Of a stretch of 64,000 bases of DNA, positions 57,319-64,000 are shown in pieces. The stretch spans positions 261,849 through 325,848 of the forward strand of contig NZ_GL890970.1 in NCBI RefSeq assembly GCF_000211815.1, written 5' to 3'. The stretch is from Moorena producens 3L (GTDB lineage Bacteria > Cyanobacteriota > Cyanobacteriia > Cyanobacteriales > Coleofasciculaceae). The stretch's first letter is position 1; each line of letters opens with the position of its first letter. The translations under genes were made by a program, and so were the position numbers. Under the pieces are notes generated by a model that worked only from the letters and a program-made list of their open reading frames with translations, made no database searches and was not told the origin of the DNA.

Positions 57319-57558
57319 ATGTATTCTGGTGAAGGTGAGCATAGGTCAAGCATGGGTGAATGGCAGGAAAATAATTCACGGCATCTGAGTGCGGCAATGT
57401 TCTGCTTGCGATCGCGTTTGCAAGAATTAGCTCAAGAATTAGCTGGAGATGAGTCGGTAGGCCCAGAAGCGATTAGCCAAGGGGAAGCTGCCATGGCAGA
57501 AGCTGAAGCCAATCATCCCCGACATCATCTCAAGCTGGGTATCTTTGATAAGATATAG
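57319..57558 (+). CDS. short protein, possible N-terminal fragment of an AAA ATPase
   Basis: 79 residues from ATG 57319, or 68 from ATG 57352 (MGEWQENNSRHLSAAMFCLR). W-x6-R-x-LSAAM-x-x-LR-x-RLQELA resembles the start of AAA ATPases found in contractile-injection-system and related loci (WxxxNxRYLSAALAWLRxRL), but the core never follows. The end LGIFDKI is diverged. More likely a truncated relic than a real small protein. Confidence 0.4.
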   Translation: MYSGEGEHRSSMGEWQENNSRHLSAAMFCLRSRLQELAQELAGDESVGPEAISQGEAAMAEAEANHPRHHLKLGIFDKI

Positions 57559-57775
57559 CTTTTGTGTCTGGGTTGTGAAGATACTCTCAAAGGCAACAGG
57601 CAAGAGGCAAGAGGCAAGAGAGCCTCAGTTTTATTCTCCAATCAAAAAAGACCATGCAGGTTTACATCATCTGCTTAGCAGATGATGTAACAAGAAAAAT
57701 TCGACAACCTTAACCCTACTCCCTACTCCCTACTCCCTACTCCCTACTCCCTACTCCCTACTCCCTGTGTCCTTC

Positions 57776-58777
57776 ATGTCTATTGTTATTGTCGAAAACC
57801 TCAGCAAAATCTACCCAGTAGCAATCAAACAACCAGGACTAAAAGGTACCTTAAACCATTTCTTCCGCCGTACCTACCGTTCAGTCAAAGCTGTCCAAGA
57901 CGTTTCCTTTGAAATTGGCTTTGGAGAAGTGGTCGGATTCTTAGGGCCTAATGGTGCTGGCAAAACCACTACTCTCAAGATGCTCACTGGACTGATTCAT
58001 CCGTCTAAGGGTCGAGTCAGAGTTGTGGATTACATTCCCAAACGACGTCAACCAGGCTTTTTGAAAAAAATTACCCTAGTTATGGGGCAGAAGCAACAGT
58101 TGCTTTGGGACTTACCAGCCCTAGATTCCTTGAGAATCAATGCCGCTGTCTATGGTATTTCTGATACTGACTATAAGTATCGAGTTGGGGAACTTACTGA
58201 GATGCTCTCCCTAGAAGGGAAACTCACTCAGCCAGTAAGAAAACTCTCCCTAGGAGAGCGCATGAAAGCGGAACTACTAGCAGCACTGCTACACCAACCC
58301 CAAGTTCTATTTTTAGATGAACCTACCTTAGGATTAGATGTCAATGCTCAACTGGCCGTGCGGGATTTCTTGCGGGAGTACAACCAACGCACAGGAGCAA
58401 CAATACTCTTAACCAGTCACTACATGGCCGATATCACTGCTCTTTGCCAACGGGTGCTACTAATCCATGAAGGTCGGCTGATTTATGATGGCTCTCTAGA
58501 CGGATTACTTGACCGCTTTGCTCCCTATCGTGAGATCACGGTAGAACTTGCCCAGCCCTTACCTGAGGTAAAGAATGGCCAGGAAATGTCTTTACAGCGC
58601 TATGGTGAACTCAAAGAAATAGATGGTCACCACGTGCGTTTCCTAGTGCGTCGGGAAGTGCTTACCGAGACTGTGGCTCGGATTCTCGCTGAGCTGGAGG
58701 TGATAGATTTAAGCGTAACTGACCCTCCCATTGAAGAAGTTATTGGTCGTGTTTTCCAGGCAGGAGTAGTAGAGTGA
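57776..58777 (+). CDS. ABC transporter ATP-binding protein (ABC-2 export type)
   Basis: 333 residues from ATG 57776. Walker A GPNGAGKTTTLKM (about 60-72), Q-loop VMGQKQQLLW, signature LSLGERMKAELLAALLH (Gln-free LSLGE), Walker B VLFLDEPTLGLD, H-loop LLTSHYMAD. A C-terminal extension of about 100 residues is typical of daunorubicin/Nod-type exporters. It pairs with the ABC-2 permease at 59021, separated by 240 bases of repeats. The cargo is unknown; the fit is to an uptake/export of lipid, polysaccharide or hydrophobic small molecules. A CCCTACT heptamer array ends only about 10 bases upstream of the ATG. Confidence 0.93.
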   Translation: MSIVIVENLSKIYPVAIKQPGLKGTLNHFFRRTYRSVKAVQDVSFEIGFGEVVGFLGPNGAGKTTTLKMLTGLIHPSKGRVRVVDYIPKRRQPGFLKKITLVMGQKQQLLWDLPALDSLRINAAVYGISDTDYKYRVGELTEMLSLEGKLTQPVRKLSLGERMKAELLAALLHQPQVLFLDEPTLGLDVNAQLAVRDFLREYNQRTGATILLTSHYMADITALCQRVLLIHEGRLIYDGSLDGLLDRFAPYREITVELAQPLPEVKNGQEMSLQRYGELKEIDGHHVRFLVRREVLTETVARILAELEVIDLSVTDPPIEEVIGRVFQAGVVE

Positions 58778-59020
58778 ACTTTGCTGCAAAGGTTAGCTGG
58801 TTAAAGGTTGTCGGTCATAATGCAGAATTAAGAATTAAAAATTAAGAATTAAAAATTAAGAATTTAGAAGGCAGAATTAAGAATTAAAAATTAATAATGT
58901 AGCCTTAATAATGCAGCCTTAATAATTAATAATTTAGACTGTAAAATTTAGATTTTTTTGATTGGAAGTTCCCGATTCCCGATTCCCGATTCCCGATTCC
59001 CTACTCCCTACTTAAAATAA

Positions 59021-59809
59021 ATGAAGCGCGTCCTAAGAATCGTTAAAACCTTCCTGAGTGTTTATTACGCCCATATGATGGAATATCGGGCAGAAATATT
59101 TTTTTGGGTACTGTCGAATCTGTTACCTCTGATTCTAATGGGGATTTGGATCAAGGCATCCCAAGAAGCAGAATTTGGTCTGAATTCTACAGAATTTGCC
59201 CGTTACTTTATCTCAGTGTTTTTTATCCGCCAGTTCAACTTGGTATGGGTTATTTTTGAATTTCAAGAACAAGTGTTGCAAGGGAAACTTTCCCCACGAT
59301 TACTACAGCCAATTGATCCAGTGTGGCATCACGTAGCCGCTCACTTAGCAGAACGATTTATCCGTATGCCGTTTAACCTAGGGCTAATCGGTTTGTTTTT
59401 TATGCTGTATCCCCAAGCAGCTTGGCTACCGAATCTTGGCAATTTGTTACTCGGTTGCCTGGTGGTAGCAATGAGCTTTGCCCTACGCTTTTTGATGCAG
59501 TATACCTTTGCCATGTTCGCCTTTTGGACAGAACGAGCTAGTGCTATTGAAGAATTATCATTTTTGCTCTACTTATTTCTTTCTGGGTTAATTGCTCCGT
59601 TGGAAGTCTTTCCTCCTTTGGTACGGCAAATTGCCCAGTGGACACCCTTCCCTTATTTGATGCACTTCCCAGCAGCACTATTTATTGGTTTACCAGTGAA
59701 TGTGGTGGGGGGAATCTTGATAATTCTAGGTTGGAGTTTGGTATTTTTCCTAGTCAACCGCTGGTTATGGCGTAAGGGGTTAAAGCATTATTCTGGGATG
59801 GGAGCTTGA
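59021..59809 (+). CDS. ABC-2 type permease
   Basis: 262 residues with six predicted membrane segments, including ILMGIWIKA, LLGCLVVAMSFALRFLMQYT, LSFLLYLFLSGLIAPL and GGILIILGWSLVFFLV. RxExFFWVLSNLLP and IAPLEVFPPLVRQIAQWTPFPY are typical of the DUF990/ABC-2 permease family. It works with the ATPase immediately upstream. Many such systems have a second permease gene; none is seen downstream, so the transporter may be a homodimer of this subunit or rely on a distant gene. Confidence 0.9.
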   Translation: MKRVLRIVKTFLSVYYAHMMEYRAEIFFWVLSNLLPLILMGIWIKASQEAEFGLNSTEFARYFISVFFIRQFNLVWVIFEFQEQVLQGKLSPRLLQPIDPVWHHVAAHLAERFIRMPFNLGLIGLFFMLYPQAAWLPNLGNLLLGCLVVAMSFALRFLMQYTFAMFAFWTERASAIEELSFLLYLFLSGLIAPLEVFPPLVRQIAQWTPFPYLMHFPAALFIGLPVNVVGGILIILGWSLVFFLVNRWLWRKGLKHYSGMGA

Positions 59810-60336
59810 TCTTATCTTGCATTCAGCCGTCAGCCGTCAGCCCTCAGCCCTCAGCCCTCAGCTAAAAGCACCGATTGCGCTACGCGCACGCTGCGCGAAC
59901 AGTAGCGTGCGCTATGGGCATAAACTGTTCGGTTTAGCGTGGCCACAGGCCCAAAGCTGATAGCTGATAGCTGATAGCTGATGCTTATATTGCATTTCTC
60001 AATCAACGCTCTAGCTAGGAATGACCCTAAAACATTGGCGTTGCTGAATTAAGGAATGAATGTGCGATAATTTGGTTGTCTTAAAGCCCCCGTGGGTCCC
60101 CCAATTCTGGGGGACTTGTCTTGATGCAATAGCGAGTGGGGGAAACCACGGCAATAGCGAGTGGGGGGAACCCCCAAGACCGCGCTGCCTCCCCAAGACC
60201 GCGCTGCATCGCTTCATAGTTTTGTTCCCCCACCGGTGCGCTTTCCGTCGGCGAATTAAATTCGCCACGGGTCGCACCGCAGAATTGGGGGGCTAGGGGG
60301 GCAAAACCATACGCATAATCAGCAACGCCAAAACAT
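59810..60336. repeat. repeat-rich intergenic region
   Basis: A MITE-like segment (about 59820-59987; GCATTCAGCCGTC ... GATAGCTGATGCTTA), flanked by a possible 7-base direct repeat TTGCATT. Then a nested palindrome group (GATGCAATAGCGAGTGGG, GGGGGAACCCCCAAGACC) and C-rich palindromes (60230-60310). No gene is seen. Confidence 0.5.
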
Positions 60337-61263
60337 TTGCCCCCAAATAATCCCCCTAATTTACCTGAACCACCTCACTGCCACCGGCCAATGCTATGGT
60401 TGGCAATGGTTTTGGCATCTATTGTCATTCATCTATGCTTCTTGTGGATACTGTATATGCTCTTGATGGGGCGCTTCGAGAGTTCGCAACCCAGTCAGGA
60501 TTTGATTGCCATAGATCTGATTGATATCATTCCGGAAGACATAGCTGAGCAAGAGACATCACCAGAAGACCGATCAACAGCTCTAATCCATCAAAGCACT
60601 GATTTAGCTCTCACCAGTCCTAGGTCAGAGGGGAATCTTAATCACCAAACTCTCTCTAACTCTACCATTGATAGCACTGAGCCTGACTTAGATCCAACAC
60701 CAACAGAGGAAAGCTTACCAGTTAAAGACCTAACACTGCCAACAGATTATCAATTAACTATACCTGTACCCGCACCTGAACCAACAACTCCGATCACTCC
60801 TGTTAAGCCTATTCCAGTAATCCAAACCCCCCTACCTTCACCCTTACCTCTGCCACCACCGATTCAGCCACCGGCTTCCAGCATCCCGGAAGAGTCGGCA
60901 TCAAAAGATAGCTTTCTGGCTAAGATGAGTAACTTTGGTCTGACTAATCCGAATCACGATATTCCAGACCAATTGGCTCTACCGCTACCAGCTAACCAAA
61001 CGGAATTTTCCGCTCAGGAGCTGAATTTGACAGGTATTGATTTATCGGAAGAGTTAGTGTTGAAGGTGGTGGTGTTAATTTATGCAAATGGTAAACCGGA
61101 ACTGCTACCGGACTATATTCAAGTGCGGCAAGGCAATATTAGTATTGAGCAGGCTCAGCAACTGGCACAGCAAGTGATTCGCGATTGGCTGTTTGCCCCC
61201 ACTTACATGGCAGGTCAGGCAGTTGTGCAAGCTTATCGCTTCCAACTGACCATTAGTCATTAG
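60337..61263 (+). CDS. TonB-like protein with single membrane anchor
   Basis: 308 residues from TTG 60337; ATG 60391 is the alternative start and lies just before the helix. One transmembrane segment (about 19-44, WLAMVLASIVIHLCFLWILY), a long proline-rich periplasmic linker (LPSPLPLPPPIQP near 160-180), and a C-terminal domain of about 75 residues (LVLKVVVLIYANGKPELLPD, QVIRDWLFAPTYMAGQAV) with the TonB beta-alpha-beta-beta look. TonB connects the proton motive force to outer-membrane receptors. No ExbB/ExbD genes are nearby. No ribosome site is visible before the TTG. Confidence 0.75.
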   Translation: MPPNNPPNLPEPPHCHRPMLWLAMVLASIVIHLCFLWILYMLLMGRFESSQPSQDLIAIDLIDIIPEDIAEQETSPEDRSTALIHQSTDLALTSPRSEGNLNHQTLSNSTIDSTEPDLDPTPTEESLPVKDLTLPTDYQLTIPVPAPEPTTPITPVKPIPVIQTPLPSPLPLPPPIQPPASSIPEESASKDSFLAKMSNFGLTNPNHDIPDQLALPLPANQTEFSAQELNLTGIDLSEELVLKVVVLIYANGKPELLPDYIQVRQGNISIEQAQQLAQQVIRDWLFAPTYMAGQAVVQAYRFQLTISH

Positions 61264-61696
61264 TAGACTTCGTGGCAGTTGTCGGGAACAGGCAAGAGGA
61301 ACCCACCCCTAACCCCTCCCAGGAGGGGAAGGCAAGAGGCAAGAGTTCAGATTTTTGATGTGACAGCTCCCACACTGACTCTTTGAGTTCAGTGTGGGCT
61401 TCCCAGCCAATCCAGCTATTGCTTAGGAGGCGCTGGGCTTTAAGAACGGACTGCCCTGCCGCTCTGTTTTCTTGGTCTTTTGTTTAATAATGTTTGACCA
61501 ACTTCCCAGCATTTTCGGCTTTGAAAGTCAGTATTTCCAGTATAACACATCGATTGGTCTAAAGTGAAAGACTCTGTGCAAAATTCATCCCACACTCATG
61601 CTGCGCATGTTCGTTGTGGGGCTTCTTTTGCCGGAAGCTAAAAAATGTGGCACTTTGATTTTCTTATGTTATGATGCTAGAAGTGCTGGAAACAGT
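61264..61696. other. intergenic region with hairpin-ended element before tRNA-Gly
   Basis: Holds a GGCAAGA-type repeat (about 61290-61345) and the IS200/IS605-like element at 61360-61640. The last 55 bases before the tRNA are AT-rich; a TTATGTTATGATGC stretch near 61666-61680 may be its promoter region. Confidence 0.4.
61360..61640 (+). mobile_element. hairpin-ended non-autonomous element (IS200/IS605-like), copy 2
   Basis: Same element as 39767-40114, opposite orientation, without the palindromic inserts. Left hairpin CCCACACTGA/TCAGTGTGGG at about 61369-61398, right hairpin with ATGCTGCGCAT near 61600. Ends TGACAGCTCC and GCCGGAAGCTA are shared base for base. No coding capacity. Confidence 0.65.
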
Positions 61697-61767
61697 GCGG
61701 ATGTAGTTTAGTGGTAAAACCTCAGCCTTCCAAGCTGATGATGGGGGTTCGATTCCCCCCATCCGCT
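61697..61767 (+). tRNA. tRNA-Gly(TCC)
   Basis: Acceptor stem GCGGATG pairs with CATCCGC. The D-arm is GTTTAGTGGTAAAAC, the anticodon stem TCAGC/GCTGA with loop CTTCCAA gives anticodon TCC, and the T-arm GGGGG-TTCGATT-CCCCC is perfect. The discriminator base is T; 71 nt, with CCA not encoded. Reads GGA and, with wobble, GGG. Confidence 0.97.
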
Positions 61768-61986
61768 CTTGAGATATTATTTGTATATATTTTGTTGAAT
61801 GCGATCGCACTGGACAGGTGGTGCGTTACGGGGCTGGCTATGTCAACCCTGGCAACGAGGCAAAAAATCAGAGGCTTTCCGCCCCTAACGCACCCTACGG
61901 CTAATGCGATCTAAATTCTAAATTCTTCATTCTAAATTCTTCATTCTAAATTCTTCATTCTCAATTCTCAATTCTCAATTCTCCAG

Positions 61987-62310
61987 CTAATTGGGAGGCT
62001 GGATTTCACTGCAAACTTCGTAGAACGATGTGGTGGGAGCTTTGGTAAACAAGTGAGACATTTGGTTTAAGATTGCCTCATAGGCTTCACTTTGATGATC
62101 TTCCATGTCTGCTATGCTTTCCCAAAAGATCACAGCAATGCCTCTATCGGTTCCCGGTTCTTGCAGTAGGTAAGCGCCTTTGAACCCTTGGATATAGGTA
62201 GATACAGCTTTCTCGTAAAGATCCTGAGCTTCTTGAAATTTGCCTGGCTTGAATTCACCAATGGCAACATAAGCATATTTGTGCTTAAGAAAATCTAGAA
62301 ATTCGGTCAA
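61987..62310 (-). CDS. antibiotic-biosynthesis-monooxygenase-fold protein
   Basis: 107 residues starting at TTG 62310, supported by a strong GGGAGG ribosome site about ten bases upstream. YVAIGEFKPGKFQEAQDLYE, then FKGAYLLQEPGTDRGIAVIF and WESIADMEDHQSEAYEAIL match ABM dimeric alpha/beta-barrel proteins, which include small monooxygenases and heme or quinone-handling enzymes. No catalytic residue is diagnostic. Solo gene; function unknown. Confidence 0.75.
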   Translation of the reverse strand: MTEFLDFLKHKYAYVAIGEFKPGKFQEAQDLYEKAVSTYIQGFKGAYLLQEPGTDRGIAVIFWESIADMEDHQSEAYEAILNQMSHLFTKAPTTSFYEVCSEIQPPN

Positions 62311-62391
62311 CTTTCCCTCCCTTGGGATTTTTTGGGTTAGTTCCCAATCATAACAACTAATGGTTGAGCTGCACAGATACCAATAGAGTTA

Positions 62392-63546
62392 GTAGGGTGG
62401 GCAAAGTTGTCTAATCATTAATACTGATTTCAACCAAAATGCTTTTGGCCACCCTACCTTGACAGTAGGGTGGCCAAAGTTGTCTAATCATTAATACTGA
62501 TTTGAACCAAAATGTTTTTGCCCACCCTACCTTGACAGTAGGGTGGCCAAAGTTGTCTAATCATTAATACTGATTTGAACCAAAATGTTTTTGCCCACCC
62601 TACCTTGACAGTAGGGTGGCCAAAGTTGTCTAATCATTAATACTGATTTGAACCAAAATGCTTTTGCCCACCCTACCACCTACCACCTTGACAGTAGGGT
62701 GGCCAAAGTTGTCTAATCATTAATACTGATTTGAACCAAAATGCTTTTGCCCACCCTACCACCTTGACAGTAGGGTGGCCAAAGTTGTCTAATTATTAAT
62801 ACTGATTTGAACCAAAATGCTTTTGCCCACCCTACCACCTACCACCTTGACAGTAGGGTGGCCAAAGTTGTCTAATCATTAATACTGATTTGAACCAAAA
62901 TGTTTTTGCCCACCCTACCTTGACAGTAGGGTGGCCAAAGTTGTCTAATCATTAATACTGATTTGAACCAAAATGTTTTTGCCCACCCTACCACCTACCA
63001 ACTTGACAGTAGGGTGGCCAAAGTTGTCTAATCATTAATACTGATTTGAACCAAAATGTTTTTGCCCACCCTACCACCTTGACAGTAGGGTGGCCAAAGT
63101 TGTCTAATCATTAATACTGATTTGAACCAAAATGTTTTTGCCCACCCTACCTTGACAGTAGGGTGGCCAAAGTTGTCTAATCATTAATACTGATTTGAAC
63201 CAAAATGTTTTTGCCCACCCTACCACCTACCAACTTGACAGTAGGGTGGCCAAAGTTGTCTAATCATTAATACTGATTTCAACCAAAATGTTTTTGCCCA
63301 CCCTACCTTGACAGTAGGGTGGGCAAAGTTGTCTAATCATTAATACTGATTTCAACCAAAATGTTTTTGCCCACCCTACCACCTACCAACTTGACAGTAG
63401 GGTGGGCAAAGTTGTCTAATCATTAATACTGATTTGAACCAAAATGTTTTTGCCCACCCTACCACCTTGACAGTAGGGTGGGCAAAGTTGTCTAATCATT
63501 AATACTGATTTCAACCAAAATGTTTTTGCCCACCCTACCTTGACAG
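62392..63546. repeat. about 15 tandem copies of a 73-83 bp palindromic repeat
   Basis: Each unit starts GTAGGGTGG(C/G)CAAAG and ends TTTTTGCCCACCCTAC, so the unit ends are inverted repeats and each can fold as a long hairpin. TTGTCTAATCATTAATACTG occurs about 15 times, 73, 76 or 83 bases apart; longer spacings come from an added ACCTACCACC-type spacer. No protein is credible. The block directly adjoins the stop of the pentapeptide-repeat gene. Confidence 0.9.
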
Positions 63547-64000
63547 TCAAGAATCTACTCTACACTCGACATTGAAATTGAATTCCTCGGCACTACCACC
63601 AATGCCAATGCCAGTTTCAAATATCTCGGCATTAGTTAAGGTAACTTTGTTCATGACAGCTCCAGACACATCGGTGTCGTAAAGCTTGGCCGCTGTCAAA
63701 TTCACTTGGTTGAGATTAGCACAGTTTAAACTAGCGTTGGTGACAAAGGCTTGGGTTAAGTTAGCCCCGTTTAAGTTGGCACCAGTCAGGTCAGCACCTT
63801 CTAGGTTGGCTTCAATTAAGATTGCTCCTTGCAGGTTAGCATTCCTCAAATCAGCCCCAAGTAGATGTGCACCCGATAGATCCGCTCCTTTTAAATTACA
63901 CCCTGGACATTCACCAGTTGAAAGCAACTGTTGCACCTGGTCTGGGTTTTCAGCTACGGCTGAACCGGTGAAGAACAGAGAAGCGACTAAAGTTAGCGTT
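63547..64000 (-). CDS. secreted pentapeptide-repeat protein (5' end outside the window)
   Basis: The frame runs off the right edge, so only the end of the signal peptide is visible: LTLVASLFFTGSAVA, then AENPDQ. The mature protein has CPGCNLKGADLSGAHL and then about twenty A-[D/N]-L-x-x repeats (ADLRNANLQGAILIEANLEG), which form a square beta-helix. It ends in a Cys-containing tail (FNFNVECRVDS). Cyanobacteria have many exported pentapeptide proteins with a CxxC near the N-terminus of the mature form; functions are largely unknown. The stop TGA at 63547 lies against a tandem repeat block. Confidence 0.85.
   Translation of the reverse strand, partial: TLTLVASLFFTGSAVAENPDQVQQLLSTGECPGCNLKGADLSGAHLLGADLRNANLQGAILIEANLEGADLTGANLNGANLTQAFVTNASLNCANLNQVNLTAAKLYDTDVSGAVMNKVTLTNAEIFETGIGIGGSAEEFNFNVECRVDS

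Noticed and set aside
62392..63546. Possible CRISPR array
   Set aside because: The near-identical units are contiguous, with no variable spacers of constant length, and no cas genes are in the window.

Overview
The window looks like a chromosomal segment of a large-genome, filamentous, non-marine-picocyanobacterial type of cyanobacterium, most like the Moorena/Moorea group. The basis is the frequent GCGATCGC (HIP1) octamers, cyanobacterial-style proteins (short S1 protein, PilT, carotenoid oxygenase, Uma2 endonucleases, DUF433/DUF5615 pairs, DUF29), an NRPS, and intergenic DNA full of seven-base tandem repeats and palindromic repeats. The organism assignment is inference; no marker such as rRNA is present.

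Layout. 0-7 kb: a small conserved protein, an FG-GAP/VCBS protein, and a 1239-residue NACHT-type NTPase followed by a membrane-anchor reading frame in another frame. 7-21 kb: mostly housekeeping (peptidoglycan-binding membrane protein, typA, a pilT-family ATPase, a GntR regulator, a dienelactone hydrolase, an S1-domain protein, a ROK kinase, an alpha/beta hydrolase and gatA). 21-28 kb: a methyltransferase divergent from a two-module NRPS (A-PCP-C-A-PCP-TE) whose binding-pocket residues read as Pro then Thr, behind a near-perfect sigma70 promoter. 28-43 kb: accessory DNA with a DUF5615/DUF433 toxin-antitoxin-like pair, nuclease-like proteins, a broken tail-fibre/C1q-like gene, secreted proteins, a glycosyltransferase whose start was replaced by a hairpin-ended element, a secreted CinA-like protein and several gene relics.

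43-51 kb holds the most striking unit: a four-gene leftward operon coding a von Willebrand A protein, a dynamin-like GTPase with a non-canonical P-loop, a large Hsp70/actin-fold ATPase and an unrecognised partner. The first gene has a recognisable promoter and the last two genes overlap. It could be a conflict, stress or membrane-remodelling system; its function cannot be read from the sequence. 52-58 kb carries decayed genes, several resembling contractile-injection-system (phage-tail-like) genes, plus a carotenoid oxygenase. 57.8-61.3 kb is an ABC-2 export pair and a TonB-like protein, then tRNA-Gly(TCC), a monooxygenase-fold protein, about 15 copies of a 73-83 bp tandem repeat, and the 3' part of a secreted pentapeptide-repeat protein that runs off the window.

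Two features run through the whole window. First, a family of miniature elements with ends GTAAGCATTCAGC / GCTGAATGCTTAC, which have shuffled 7-base repeats inside; three copies have visible target-site duplications, and one splits a gene whose frame is restored when the element is removed. Second, short palindromic repeats have entered coding sequence: one lies between Walker A and Walker B of the NACHT protein, and repeat DNA encodes the C-termini of two other proteins.
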